Below, piece after piece: positions 37,796 through 47,086 of a stretch of DNA of 64,000 nucleotides; the first letter of the stretch is position 1; each line of letters begins with the position of its first letter. The stretch is taken from contig NZ_SRHY01000005.1 of assembly GCF_004565465.1 (NCBI RefSeq), forward strand, positions 62,001 through 126,000, written 5' to 3'. Below the pieces are notes generated by a model. The model was not told where the DNA came from. It searched no databases and saw only the letters and a list, made by a program, of their open reading frames with translations. The position numbers and the translations under genes are program-made. The stretch comes from Lentibacillus salicampi (GTDB taxonomy: Bacteria > Bacillota > Bacilli > Bacillales > Amphibacillaceae).

Positions 37796-39373
37796 ATGAA
37801 TAACTCTCTCCCTACTAACCAGGACTTAGGGCAATCAAATTCTGACATTCCATCCATGTCACTATCTTCATCGCTTAACGAAAATCTTGATGTTTTAAAA
37901 AAGACGTTTGATGGCTGTGACGACATCGTCTTTAACGAGGTATCATTCGTCGATAAATCCGTATGCCTGGTTTATATCGCTGAATTAATCAGCAATCAAA
38001 CGATATTCGAAATTGAAAAGGGTCTTGCATCATCTTTAGAGTCGTATACGCAAAACGGGCCACAACCGTCTTTTACCTCGCTAGTTTATCGCTGTTTTCC
38101 ATTCCGGCGTGATAAGGACTCAAAAAACATACGAGGTGTCATCAAAAGGATCATGGCAGGTAAAGTCGCTCTCTTAGTTGATGATACAGACGATGCACTT
38201 TTATTTGATACGAACAATCCATCTGAAGTAAACGTTCCTGAGTCTGATACGGAACGGACTGTCCGGGGGCCTAATAAAGGGTTTGTTGAGACCATTGATA
38301 CCAATCTGCGGTTCATCCGACAAAAAATACAGACACCTTCGCTAAAGGTCAATTATTTAACGCTTGGCGAACAATCAAATACAAAAGTCAGTGTAGTGTT
38401 TATGGAAGGAATTGCTGATAAAGAGATCGTTGCAGAAGTTCACCGTCGTCTGTCCCGTATCGACATTGATGGGGTGCTTGACAGTCATTATATTGAATCG
38501 ATGATTAAGGATTCACCGTGGTCGCCGTTTCCGACGTTATTCAGTACAGAGCGTGCAGACCGTGTCTGTGGCGGACTTTTGGATGGGAAAGTGGCAATTC
38601 TGACCGATGGCAGCCCTTCTGCTTTAACAGCTCCCACTATGTTTGTTGAATTCCTTCATTCAAGTGAAGACTATTACGATAGCTCACTGGTTGCAAGTAT
38701 TATTCGCTGGGTACGTTTTTTAGGATTGTTTGTTACTTTAATACTTCCGGCTTTTTTTGTTGGTATAACGACATTTCATCAGGACTTATTACAGACGCCT
38801 TTCTTAATGCGCATCGCAGCCTCCCGGGAAGCTTTGCCGTATCCAGTCATGGTTGAAGGTTTTTTTATGCTGTTGACCTATGAATTATTGCGCGAAGCAG
38901 GGTTACGAATGCCAAAGAAGCTTGGGGGAGCCATCGTCACCATTTTGGGGCTGGTGCTGATTGGACAATCCGCTGTACAGGCAGGGCTTGTCGGTTCCAT
39001 GATGGCTATTGTGGTATCGGTAACCGCATTGACCTCCTTTATTTTGCCGAATTACGAATTTCACCAGGTGATACGTTTTGGTACGATTCCCTTCCTTTTA
39101 TTGGCTGGCGTGTTCGGCTTTATGGGCATATTGGTCGCTCTGATGTTTGTATTAGCCCACCTTATTAGCTTACGTTCCTTTGGTGTCCCATATTTTTCAC
39201 CTGTTTCCCCTGGACGGAAGGAAGGCTGGAAGGACGTATTTATACGGGCGCCATGGTGGGCCATGGACACCCGTGCACCTGGACTGGGCGTTGACAATAT
39301 CGACCGGGTTGGAGCAAAGAATAGGGTTCATACTCCTGCAGAAGAAAAGGTGGATCAAGATGGAAAAAAATAA
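37796..39373 (+). CDS. Germinant receptor subunit A (GerA/GerKA family)
   Basis: 525-residue inner-membrane spore germination protein. The ATG at 37796 is chosen because AAGGAGGTG lies seven bases upstream. The soluble N-terminal half contains the RTVRGPNKGFVETIDTNLR block (about 155-173). Membrane segments start near residue 305, and the PTMFVEFLHSSEDYY motif precedes them. It heads an A-C-D-B receptor operon. The 3' end overlaps the C subunit start by 14 bases. Confidence 0.93.
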   Translation: MNNSLPTNQDLGQSNSDIPSMSLSSSLNENLDVLKKTFDGCDDIVFNEVSFVDKSVCLVYIAELISNQTIFEIEKGLASSLESYTQNGPQPSFTSLVYRCFPFRRDKDSKNIRGVIKRIMAGKVALLVDDTDDALLFDTNNPSEVNVPESDTERTVRGPNKGFVETIDTNLRFIRQKIQTPSLKVNYLTLGEQSNTKVSVVFMEGIADKEIVAEVHRRLSRIDIDGVLDSHYIESMIKDSPWSPFPTLFSTERADRVCGGLLDGKVAILTDGSPSALTAPTMFVEFLHSSEDYYDSSLVASIIRWVRFLGLFVTLILPAFFVGITTFHQDLLQTPFLMRIAASREALPYPVMVEGFFMLLTYELLREAGLRMPKKLGGAIVTILGLVLIGQSAVQAGLVGSMMAIVVSVTALTSFILPNYEFHQVIRFGTIPFLLLAGVFGFMGILVALMFVLAHLISLRSFGVPYFSPVSPGRKEGWKDVFIRAPWWAMDTRAPGLGVDNIDRVGAKNRVHTPAEEKVDQDGKK

Positions 39374-40621
39374 GCTGTTCACATGGGCACGTCCAATTTT
39401 GCTGACGGGAATGCTTGCTGGACTGCTCTGACAGGCTGCTGGAATGCAGTGGAAATCAATGATCTATCCACAGTCGATGTCATCGGGATTGATGTGAACA
39501 ACGCCGGAAAGGTTGAAGTAACCGCCGTTATAACCAGACCGTATACACTTTTTCCAGATACCGCTGTGGAAGGTCAGGGGCAGAACAAATTTCTGGCTGA
39601 AACAGTAACAGGTGAAAGTATATTGGAGGCATTCGGTAAAATATCAGGTTCTATACCGGAAAAAATTTATTATGGCCATACAAGTCTCGTCGTATTTGGT
39701 GAACAGGCAGCACGTGAAGGGATCTCAGCCTCACTGGACTTTATCAAACGGGAAAATGATTTCAGACCGAACATCCAATTAATGGTCACACGCGGCTCTG
39801 CAAAACAGTTTGTTAAAACGACCCCTCAGTTTAATATCTCCCTTGGGCTGGAAATGAATGATTTATTAATTTCCAATCGATATGCGGCTACAGGCATGGT
39901 AAACGATGTCAGTCAGTTTATGGAGGCATTTTCAAGCGAGACCGCTGATCCCTATACCGGCGTCGTCAATTCCGCGAAAGAAGACGGAATCGATGTGGAC
40001 AAAGGTGAAAAACAAAAGACCGAACAACCAAACGCGGGAAATCGTCAAAATCAGCAACAACAAAATGTACCTAATGCAATGAGTCTGGGAGGTGCCGCCG
40101 CTTTTAAGGGCGGACAGTTAAAAGGTATTTTAAATGAACAAGAGACACGTGGATTAATGGCGATTGAGGGCAAACTTCAAAATCAGATATTTGTTTTAAA
40201 CTGTGGTAAGAATCAGGGAACGGCCACTATAACGATAACCGATGTTAATTCAAAATTATCTCCACTGGCAGCAGGGGGCGCTCCCAAAATGGCGATCGAC
40301 ATTCAGGTTGAGGGTGATATTGGGCAACTGACCTGTTCTAATTTAAACATGAACTCCCAGCAAGTGGAGCGTTTTAATCAGCAGCTTGAGGATTTGATCA
40401 AACGGGATGTATCTACTGTTCTAGAAAAGGTCAAAAATGAGTGGCAAACAGATATATTCAAGTTCGGTGAGGAATTTTACCGTAAGTATCCTGAAGAATG
40501 GAAGCAAATGGCGCCGCAATGGCGAAATGGCCTGCTGAAAAAAATGAAGATCGATTTAACGGTTTCGGCAAGTCTATCACGGTATGGAGAGATAAAAGAT
40601 CCTGCCAAACCGAATAAGTGA
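39360..40621 (+). pseudogene. Germinant receptor subunit C (Ger(x)C lipoprotein), frameshifted in the signal peptide
   Basis: The ATG at 39360 opens a good lipoprotein signal peptide (MEKNKLFTWARPILL) but ends at a TGA at 39429-39431. The mature protein continues in another frame from LTGCWN, which contains the lipobox cysteine. One base is missing around 39426-39430; restoring it gives ...GLLLTGCWN. The remaining 400 residues are intact and typical of Ger(x)C (TVDVIGIDVNNAGKVEV, KIYYGHTSLVVFGEQAAREG). It includes an unusual Gln/Asn-rich insert near residues 205-225. A sequencing error cannot be excluded. Confidence 0.8.
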
Positions 40622-40629
40622 GGGAAGAT

Positions 40630-40845
40630 ATGACTATTTTAATGATTTTACTGTTGTTCATTTTAATGGCTCTAACAACGGGATGGCATGTCCGGTTTGC
40701 ATGGAAACGGAAAAAGCATAACTTATTATTTATCCAAATTGGGATTATCAGTTTAGCGTTTTTGTTAGGGATCCTGACGATTTATAATGTTTCGGAACTT
40801 TCCATATCCAGTGTATTCAATACCATAAGTCCGGTGGATAAATAA
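40630..40845 (+). CDS. Germinant receptor D-type small subunit
   Basis: 71-residue protein with two hydrophobic segments, starting at the ATG at 40630 (GAGGGAAG upstream). Small two-helix D subunits are encoded in several Bacillus receptor operons and modulate receptor activity. Here the gene sits between C and B. Recognition is by size, topology and position rather than by a motif. Confidence 0.7.
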   Translation: MTILMILLLFILMALTTGWHVRFAWKRKKHNLLFIQIGIISLAFLLGILTIYNVSELSISSVFNTISPVDK

Positions 40846-40860
40846 CAGGGGGTACAACCT

Positions 40861-41960
40861 ATGATTGAAAAAGGCCGAATAAGCAATATTCAAGCTGCTA
40901 TGCTGGCGATTACATCCTTAACAATTATTGGACACTTAATTTTGCTAACGGTTGTCATTGAGCAAAGTCGTCAGGATGCTTGGCTTGCGGCGATTGGCGG
41001 TGCCATCCTGGGGCTGATTGGGATTATGGCACTGGTGAAACTATCGCAGCACTTCCCGGGTCTGACACTGATTGAAATTCTGTTTCAGCATTTTGCATGG
41101 CCGGGAAAAATCATCGGTGTCCTTTATCTGGTTTACTTTTTTTTGATGGCTTCCCTGGGGGTACGATTGTTTGCTGAAGCCTATAAGCTCATTTTGGACG
41201 AAACACCTATGTGGGCACTTGTCACAATCATATTGTTGTTAACTGTCTATATCGTGTATCTTGGCCTGGAAACTATGGGAAGACTTAACCAAATCATGTT
41301 AATTGTTCTGGTCGTTGTGGCCGTTTCAGTGGTTTTTTTGACAATGGGGGAAAACAAAGATTATACCAATCTGCTCCCAATTATGGGGGATGGGATGCTT
41401 CCGGTCACAATCGGATCGCTGTCGGTTATGGCCTGGTTCGGTGAATTTGTGATTATGGGCATGATTCTTCCTTATGTGCAAAATCCACAAAAACTTGGAA
41501 AAACAGGGATAGGAGTGGCCAGCGTTACCTTGATTTTTTTCTCGGCCCGGTTATTGGTCCTGTTGCTCTATTTGGGGCTGAACAGGCAGCCGCAATGGCA
41601 TTCCCGACGTTTACAGAAGTCCGGTATATCGAAGCGGGGGAGGTTATTAACCGGTTTGATGCGATTGCCATTATTCTTTGGACGGTTGGGCTCATGATTC
41701 ACATATCACTGTTTCTTTACGGATTAAGCTTAGGATTGGCTCAGGCTTTCCGGCTCGATACATACCGCCCGTTGGTGATTCCGTTAGCCTGGCTGACTGG
41801 CTTCGGCGCTATTCTATTTGCCGTTAATTACGCAGAATTAAATGAATTTTTCTTTGAATCCTATGTTCCTCTTAATATTTTGATGGGTGCCATCATTCCA
41901 GTGGGTCTCATAGTGGCATTGATTGTTTTTCGCCGCAATAAAAAACACAAGAGAGAATAA
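40861..41960 (+). pseudogene. Germinant receptor subunit B (GerB/GerKB permease family), frameshifted
   Basis: APC-superfamily-like spore permease with about ten membrane segments. The first frame runs from the ATG at 40861 to about 41571. The rest of the family sequence (FGAEQAAAMAFPTFTEVRYI onward, to 41960) continues in the next frame. One extra T in the TATTTGGGG stretch near 41571 would restore it. As read, the first frame ends in 40 unrelated residues at 41697. With the frameshift in the C subunit, this receptor would be inactive unless both are sequencing errors. Confidence 0.8.
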
Positions 41961-41993
41961 ATGTTTTGTGGAACGAGTTGTGCCCAGAGCATT

Positions 41994-42037
41994 ACAGCCA
42001 ATACTGATCCGGGACGGAGCGGATCAGTATTGGCTGT
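41994..42037. terminator. Perfect 17-bp inverted repeat between ger operon and degV
   Basis: The arm ACAGCCAATACTGATCC (41994-42010) is fully complementary to 42021-42037, with a ten-base loop. It sits between convergent genes but lacks a clear T-run on either strand, so its terminator role is inferred. Confidence 0.65.
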
Positions 42038-42038
42038 A

Positions 42039-42899
42039 TTATTGATAGGTATGATTCAAAAAGAAAAGGGCAAGCGTCCCCGGTCCGGCATGTGCACCGA
42101 TTGTGGCGCCGACCATTTCGATCAGGATATCATCAACACCGAATTTTTCCTTAATCATGCTGGCTAATTTTTGCGCCGTCTCAACATCATCGCCATGACT
42201 AATGCCGATTGTCTGGTTCGAAAAATCCGTTCCGCGTTCTTCCATGATTTCGAGCATTCGGTTCAAGACTTTTTTAGACCCGCGTATTTTTTCAAGCGGA
42301 ACCAATTTGCCACCTTCCACATGAAGAATCGGCTTGATTTTAAGGAATGATCCGACAAATGCAGCCGTTTTACTGACGCGGCCGCCGCGATATAGATATT
42401 CAAGGTCATCGACTGTAAAAATATGTTCCATGTGGTTCGCATGGTATGTGGCTGTTTCGATGATTTCTTCAATGCCTGCGCCGTCTTTAGCTAGCTGGGC
42501 GGCGCGAAGGATGACAAGCCCATATCCGATGGAGGCGCAGTGTGTATCAACGACATGCAGTTCAGCATCCGGATAAGTTTCTTTCACTTCCTGTTCCATC
42601 ATTTTCGCCGTCTGGTATGTACCTGAAAGTTCTGAAGAGAAGGCAAGGTACACTAATGGTTGATTTGCTTCAGCATACGATGTAAACATCGTTTTAAAGG
42701 CTTGGGGTGATACTTGGGATGTTTTTGGACTTTTCCCTTCACGCATGGCGTCATAGACCTTTTCAGGCTTAATACCAATGCCATCTTTGTATTCCTGATC
42801 GTCAAGATGGACCGTTAAGGGTATCATTTCAATGTCATATGTTTTATAATGAGTCTCGGACAAATCACATGCAGAGTCTGCCAGAATTTGAATTGTCAT
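42039..42899 (-). CDS. yitS: DegV-family fatty-acid-binding protein (YitS-like)
   Basis: 286-residue FakB/DegV-family protein that presents a fatty acid to the FakA kinase. Characteristic pieces: ILADSACDLS at the N-terminus, SPKTSQVSP-like KTSQVSPQAF, SSELSGTYQTA (about 90) and the C-terminal GATIGAHAGPGTLALFF. AGGTG precedes the ATG. Pairing with yitT matches B. subtilis yitS-yitT. Confidence 0.9.
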   Translation of the reverse strand: MTIQILADSACDLSETHYKTYDIEMIPLTVHLDDQEYKDGIGIKPEKVYDAMREGKSPKTSQVSPQAFKTMFTSYAEANQPLVYLAFSSELSGTYQTAKMMEQEVKETYPDAELHVVDTHCASIGYGLVILRAAQLAKDGAGIEEIIETATYHANHMEHIFTVDDLEYLYRGGRVSKTAAFVGSFLKIKPILHVEGGKLVPLEKIRGSKKVLNRMLEIMEERGTDFSNQTIGISHGDDVETAQKLASMIKEKFGVDDILIEMVGATIGAHAGPGTLALFFLNHTYQ

Positions 42900-42986
42900 T
42901 TTTTCACCTGCGTTCTCTGATAATATTATTTACTTTAGTTTAAAACTATATAAGATAATAGTCAAAAAATAGTGATAAAGTGAAAC

Positions 42987-43075
42987 ATCATGCAGTGGGA
43001 CAGGCTTCCCCACTGCATGATGCAGATCACAAAGAAGTTGCAATTGATGTGGCGGTTTTAGCCGCTGGAAAAGGA
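42987..43075 (+). repeat. Hairpin and shared repeat segment in the yitT leader
   Basis: ATCATGCAGTGGG (42987-42999) and CCCACTGCATGAT (43009-43021) form a perfect 13-base-pair stem. It is followed by ATCACAAAGAAGTTGCAATTG and GCGGTTTTAGCC, a sequence shared with the element at 30545 (TCACAAAGGAGTTGCGATTG, GCGATTTTAGCC). It ends just before the yitT Shine-Dalgarno sequence. Confidence 0.65.
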
Positions 43076-43083
43076 GGGGCCTT

Positions 43084-43926
43084 ATGTTTTTAGTCGAGGC
43101 AAGAAGAATCATTATCGTCATATTTGGAGCTGTGCTAAATGCTTTGTCGCTGAATTTTTTCCTGATCTCGGCAAATGTCTATGCGAGCGGGTTCACTGGC
43201 GCGGCACAGTTGGTTTCCAGTATTTTCAATGACTTTCTGGGAATTGGTTTATCAACAGGTATTATTTTATTCGTGTTAAATATTCCGGTTGCGGTATTAG
43301 GCTGGTATAAGGTCGGCAAAGGGTTCACCATTTACAGTGTCATATCGGTTCTTGTTACGACGGCTTTCCTGGAGGTTCTCCCAGTTGTTGAGCTTTCCGG
43401 GGATATTATTTTAAATGCTGTGTTTGGGGGCGTTCTTGCCGGCACAGGTGTCGGATTGACGTTAAAGCACGGCGCGTCAACAGGTGGGATGGATATCATT
43501 GCCATGGTTTTATCACGGATGAAAGACAGGCCGATTGGCACCTATTTTCTAATCCTGAATGCTGTGATTATCGCCATGGCTGGTATTCTGTATGAACCGG
43601 AAAACGCTCTGTATACGCTTTTGACATTGTATGTAACAACACGTGTGATTGATGCGCTCCATACACGCCATGAGAAAGTAACGGCTATGATTATCACACA
43701 TAAGGCGGAAGAATTGCAAAAAGCGATTCATGACACAATGGTTCGCGGGATTACCATTATTCCGGCAAAAGGAGCTTATACACGGGAAGATAAAAACATG
43801 ATGTATCTGGTTGTTACCCGTTATGAGCTTTACGACCTGGAACGGATTATTGGGGAAGTGGATCCGAACGCTTTCACGAATATTGTTCAGACAACTGGTA
43901 TATTTGGCTTCTTCAGGAAGGATTAG
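43084..43926 (+). CDS. yitT: YitT-family membrane protein
   Basis: 280 residues: five to six membrane helices (DUF161) and a C-terminal cytoplasmic DUF2179 domain starting near residue 215. Conserved blocks include LKHGASTGGMDIIAMVLSR and RGITIIPAKGAYT. AAAGGAGGGG precedes the ATG. Function unknown; neighbours are those of the B. subtilis yit region. Confidence 0.9.
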   Translation: MFLVEARRIIIVIFGAVLNALSLNFFLISANVYASGFTGAAQLVSSIFNDFLGIGLSTGIILFVLNIPVAVLGWYKVGKGFTIYSVISVLVTTAFLEVLPVVELSGDIILNAVFGGVLAGTGVGLTLKHGASTGGMDIIAMVLSRMKDRPIGTYFLILNAVIIAMAGILYEPENALYTLLTLYVTTRVIDALHTRHEKVTAMIITHKAEELQKAIHDTMVRGITIIPAKGAYTREDKNMMYLVVTRYELYDLERIIGEVDPNAFTNIVQTTGIFGFFRKD

Positions 43927-43932
43927 ACGAGG

Positions 43933-43970
43933 AGCGGTTTGCTTAGTCATCAGCAGACCGCTAATTTTTT
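43933..43970 (+). terminator. Terminator of yitT
   Basis: AGCGGTTTGC (43933-43942) pairs with GCAGACCGCT (43953-43962) with one wobble, followed by AATTTTTT. Confidence 0.85.
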
Positions 43971-43974
43971 CACT

Positions 43975-44005
43975 AAAAAGACAGCAACCCCAATTTGCTG
44001 TCTTT
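43975..44005 (-). terminator. Terminator of the NifU-N gene
   Basis: AAAGACAGCAA (43977-43987) and TTGCTGTCTTT (43995-44005); the minus-strand transcript ends in five T residues. Confidence 0.8.
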
Positions 44006-44025
44006 CCAGTTACTATGTATTTGGA

Positions 44026-44289
44026 TTAATAGCCATATTTTTCAATCACTTCAATGACCCGCGGCTGCAGTTCATCCCACTCCGCGTCAAAGGCTTTATT
44101 AACCGTAATGAAATTTTGGTAACCAAATACGTTATCGACACCATTTACGTCCATCAGATCATTTAAAATGTCATGTTCGCTTGTATCTCCGGGCATGACA
44201 GAAATACTGCTGTCACCTTCAAAAATAAGGCTGTCAGTTGTAAATTTCAATGCATTTGGGTTTGGCGTAGCTTCAGCTCTTACTCCCAT
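44026..44289 (-). CDS. NifU/Nfu N-terminal domain protein
   Basis: 87-residue stand-alone Nfu N-terminal domain: ATPNPNALKF is the hallmark, with FQNFITV-like GYQNFITVNK near residue 55. It lacks the C-terminal CxxC iron-sulfur scaffold domain, so it is not itself a scaffold. A role in Fe-S protein handling is inferred from the family. Confidence 0.85.
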   Translation of the reverse strand: MGVRAEATPNPNALKFTTDSLIFEGDSSISVMPGDTSEHDILNDLMDVNGVDNVFGYQNFITVNKAFDAEWDELQPRVIEVIEKYGY

Positions 44290-44354
44290 TAATTTTTCCC
44301 TCCATCATTATCGATACTTATCTATATTTTAACAGAAAATGAACAGAAGGGAAA

Positions 44355-44384
44355 CACCCTTATCCGGCCTTTCAGATAAGGGTG
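44355..44384 (-). terminator. Hairpin downstream of the DUF3813-like gene
   Basis: CACCCTTATC (44355-44364) and GATAAGGGTG (44375-44384), a ten-base-pair stem. The T-run on the minus strand is weak. Confidence 0.6.
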
Positions 44385-44488
44385 CTCATGCATATTAGAA
44401 TCCCGCACTTCATCAATTATTAATGAATGGTGGATCGTTAACATACATTCATTTTTTGTGCGCTAAAGCTTTGAGTGATGCTTGGAGG

Positions 44489-44692
44489 TTATTGCAATTG
44501 GTTTTGTTGCCTTAACTGCTGCTCAAGCTGTTGAAGCTGTTGCTGCTCTTCAGATGATGCCTGGCTTTTGGCAGCCTGAATGGCATTTTGTGCAGCCTGC
44601 TGTTCTTGCTGGTTTGCATTGCCTTGAGCGTTCGTTAATTGGTTAACGGCATTTCTGGCACGTTGCATCATATTGTTTTGCTGCTGGGCCAT
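44489..44692 (-). CDS. Gln/Ala-rich DUF3813-like small protein
   Basis: 67 residues, very rich in Gln, Ala and Asn, helical. The segment AQNAIQAAKSQASSEEQQQLQQ resembles the DUF3813 family found next to yitU in other Bacillaceae. It could alternatively be a small spore protein. The ATG lies one base after the stop of the upstream 49-residue gene, whose last codons include its GGAGGGG ribosome site. Confidence 0.6.
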   Translation of the reverse strand: MAQQQNNMMQRARNAVNQLTNAQGNANQQEQQAAQNAIQAAKSQASSEEQQQLQQLEQQLRQQNQLQ

Positions 44693-44693
44693 T

Positions 44694-44843
44694 TTATACC
44701 CCTCCTAATGTGTGACTGTCCGTGTCATCCTGATTGCGTTTGCTTTCTGAAAAACGCGATCTGTAGGGAAACACTTCGTCATGTCGTTTAACGGCATCCG
44801 CACTATGCTGGCTGAATCGTCTTGACTTGCTTTGTTTTCCCAC
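44694..44843 (-). CDS. Small basic hypothetical protein upstream of the DUF3813-like gene
   Basis: 49 codons from a GTG at 44843, eight bases after GGGAGGAA, to a TAA at 44694. The product is basic and hydrophilic (MGKQSKSRRFSQHSADAV at the start), similar in style to minor small acid-soluble spore proteins, but I cannot place it in a family. The tight coupling to the next gene and the good ribosome-binding site support that it is translated. Confidence 0.5.
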   Translation of the reverse strand: MGKQSKSRRFSQHSADAVKRHDEVFPYRSRFSESKRNQDDTDSHTLGGV

Positions 44844-44918
44844 TGGCAATTCCTCCCTCGGAATACCCTGAACAATGACAGGCGCCCATCGTTCTCATGG
44901 AAGTCATCAAAACAAATA

Positions 44919-44947
44919 AGAAGTGAACGCTTTATGCGCTCACTTCT
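44919..44947. terminator. Hairpin near the start of the 44.7-kb minus-strand gene pair
   Basis: AGAAGTGAACGC (44919-44930) pairs with GCGCTCACTTCT (44936-44947), with one wobble and a five-base loop. Confidence 0.5.
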
Positions 44948-45026
44948 AGTTTGGTCCGGTACCCACCGAATATGAAAGGAAATTTTTAGAGGCTGTTAAG
45001 AGCCTTGTTTGACCACTAAAGGAAAA

Positions 45027-45245
45027 AAATTTTGGCTATATGAAGCTCATTGTTGCAATAGCCATGTCCAGCTTCGACGTACAGGACGTACTAGTGCCAG
45101 CGTTGGCACAGGACGTGCCGAACTTAGCCGGCCAGCGCCTACCCTCTCCAGGTCTTAAGCAATCATTGTACGTGGTAAAACCCGCCACTACAAATGCTTG
45201 CTTAAGCTTTTTAGGGGTGAACAAGGTGCCCTATGCTTTTCTTAG
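45027..45245 (+). repeat. Interspersed repeat, copy 1, at the yitU 3' end
   Basis: Opens AATTTTGGCTATATGAAGCT and continues through AATAGCCATGTCCAG, AGGTCTTAAGCAAT, ACGTGGTAAAACC, GCTTGCTTAAGC and GAACAAGGTGCC to TTTTCTTAG. Related copies are at 60881 and 63451. Paired pieces such as CTTAAGCAA/TTGCTTAAG give it a hairpin shape. This copy has an extra insert of about 50 bases after CATGTCCAG. Its last bases supply the yitU stop codon. Confidence 0.8.
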
Positions 45246-46072
45246 ATGACTTCGGACTGGAGTTTTAAATAATCATCCAGGAATATGCCGATTCCATCAT
45301 TTTCGTTCGTGTCTGTCACATGTTTGGCAACTGATTTGAGCTCATCGATCGCATTGCCCATTGCAACACCTACACCTGCGTAATCGAGCATTTCCAGGTC
45401 ATTATCTTCATCACCGAATGCAATAATTCGCTCATCGGGGATATGATAATAATGCGCAATCTTTTGCAGTCCGACAGCTTTGTTCAGTCCTTTTTTAACA
45501 ATCTCAATAATATTCCACGGAGCGCCCCATTTGCGATGCTCAACCAGTTCAGCATGGTAATCGTCCAAATGATTTTTTAATGCGACAATGTTGTCTTCTC
45601 TCGGGTGAATCAGCAGTGAGGTCGGGTCTTCCTGCAGTTTATTTTTAAGGCTTCCAATCGTAAAAGGTGAATCCTTTCGCGTTGCCTGGAAAATGTCAAG
45701 GATTTTTTCGTCATATTGATCCATGTAAACATTGTCCATTACTTCAGCAAGGATGTTTCGGACATTCAGGTCATAACACGCATCAATAATGCCGTGGGCT
45801 GTTCTGACAGGCATCGGGTTGTGCAAGACATCCCATTTGTCATCAGTCGGATGGTGGATTAAGGCGCCGTTAAAATTAACCATTGGCGTATCAAGTCCAA
45901 GCGTATGGTAATAGTCGATGCTGGCACGATGTGGCCTTCCGGTAGCGATGACGACGATATGCCCTTCATCGATTGCTTTATTCAGGGTTTGTCTGTTGCG
46001 CAAGCTGATTTGTTTGTGATCGGTTAATAATGTCCCATCCAAATCCAATGCAATTAGATGCTTTTCTTTCAT
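45242..46072 (-). CDS. yitU: Cof-type HAD-IIB phosphatase (YitU-like)
   Basis: 276-residue HAD phosphatase: motif I DLDGTLLTD at about residues 10-18, motif II in VIATGRP, and motif IV AFGDEDNDLEML near 215. In B. subtilis YitU acts in riboflavin-phosphate dephosphorylation; the same is likely but not proven here. The stop codon lies within the end of an interspersed repeat, so the natural C-terminus may have been altered by that insertion. Confidence 0.88.
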   Translation of the reverse strand: MKEKHLIALDLDGTLLTDHKQISLRNRQTLNKAIDEGHIVVIATGRPHRASIDYYHTLGLDTPMVNFNGALIHHPTDDKWDVLHNPMPVRTAHGIIDACYDLNVRNILAEVMDNVYMDQYDEKILDIFQATRKDSPFTIGSLKNKLQEDPTSLLIHPREDNIVALKNHLDDYHAELVEHRKWGAPWNIIEIVKKGLNKAVGLQKIAHYYHIPDERIIAFGDEDNDLEMLDYAGVGVAMGNAIDELKSVAKHVTDTNENDGIGIFLDDYLKLQSEVI

Positions 46073-46203
46073 ATATTTTTCACCTCGTCTGCTCTATAGT
46101 TTATAAGGGATGGTACGATATGTAAAGGATTCGTTTGCAATTTGCAAAAACTTCATATTATGATGGCAATAGAACAACAATTCACAGGAAAGGAACCTCA
46201 TTT

Positions 46204-46965
46204 ATGATAGGAATACACCACAAAACGATTGCAGCCATGCCTTGCCTGGTTATTGTCGATCAGTCAAAAGAAAACAAACCCTTGCCAACGGTTACATATT
46301 TTCACGGCTTTACCAGTGCCAAAGAACATAATTTGCCACTTGCTTATCTAATGGCAGAGGAAGGTTTTCGGGTCATTCTTCCGGACAGCATGTATCATGG
46401 TGAACGCGAAACAGAAATATCCCGCATCAAAAAGCAAATATCATTCTGGGATATCGTGATGCAAAATGTAATGGAACTGAAGGCGATCAGGGAGGAACTG
46501 GATTCAGAAAGCCTTATATTGGATGGGCGTTTTGGTATTGCCGGCACCAGCATGGGCGGCATTACAACCGCTGCGGCACTGACACAATACCCATGGATTA
46601 AAACAGCTGGTATACTAATGGGGTCACCGAAAATAACGACATATGCCAAAACATTGGTGGATAGTTTCAAGAAGATGGGTAATCTGCCTGTGACCGATGA
46701 TGTGATTGAGCATCTGTACGTCCAGCTTGAACAGTATGATTTGTCGAATCAGGTCGATAAGCTGAATGAACGTCCAGTCTTGTTCTGGCATGGTGAAAAT
46801 GACCCGGTGGTGCCGTTTGACCATTCCTATACGTTCTATGAAGATGCCAAACAACATTATACCAACCAAGAACGGATCCGTTTTATCAAAGAAGCAAATC
46901 GGGATCATAAAGTGAGCCGATATGCTATACTGGAGACGGTGAAATGGTTTAAAACATATTTATAG
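46204..46965 (+). CDS. yitV: Alpha/beta-hydrolase YitV-like esterase
   Basis: 253 residues from the ATG at 46204 (AAAGGAACC upstream). Oxyanion segment YFHGFTSAKEH (about 34-44), nucleophile elbow GTSMGG (about residue 118), acid in HGENDPVVPFDHS, and a C-terminal histidine in NRDHKVSR complete the triad. Divergent from yitU as in B. subtilis. Substrate unknown. Confidence 0.87.
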   Translation: MIGIHHKTIAAMPCLVIVDQSKENKPLPTVTYFHGFTSAKEHNLPLAYLMAEEGFRVILPDSMYHGERETEISRIKKQISFWDIVMQNVMELKAIREELDSESLILDGRFGIAGTSMGGITTAAALTQYPWIKTAGILMGSPKITTYAKTLVDSFKKMGNLPVTDDVIEHLYVQLEQYDLSNQVDKLNERPVLFWHGENDPVVPFDHSYTFYEDAKQHYTNQERIRFIKEANRDHKVSRYAILETVKWFKTYL

Positions 46966-47086
46966 GGGCCTGAAAGATGGCTACTTATCATTGTTCTTGT
47001 ACATACGTTATGAGTGTGACGTAAATCATTTAAAAAAGGGCCTGAATATGTTTAAATAAGATTATAAGCATGAAGGAGGGATTGTC

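Noticed and set aside
37419..37803. Reading frames through the second array
   Set aside because: Same reason as the first array; the true gene downstream starts at 37796 with its own strong ribosome-binding site.
45036..45249. Frames inside the interspersed repeat at 45.0-45.2 kb
   Set aside because: The same frames are not kept open in the other two copies of the repeat.
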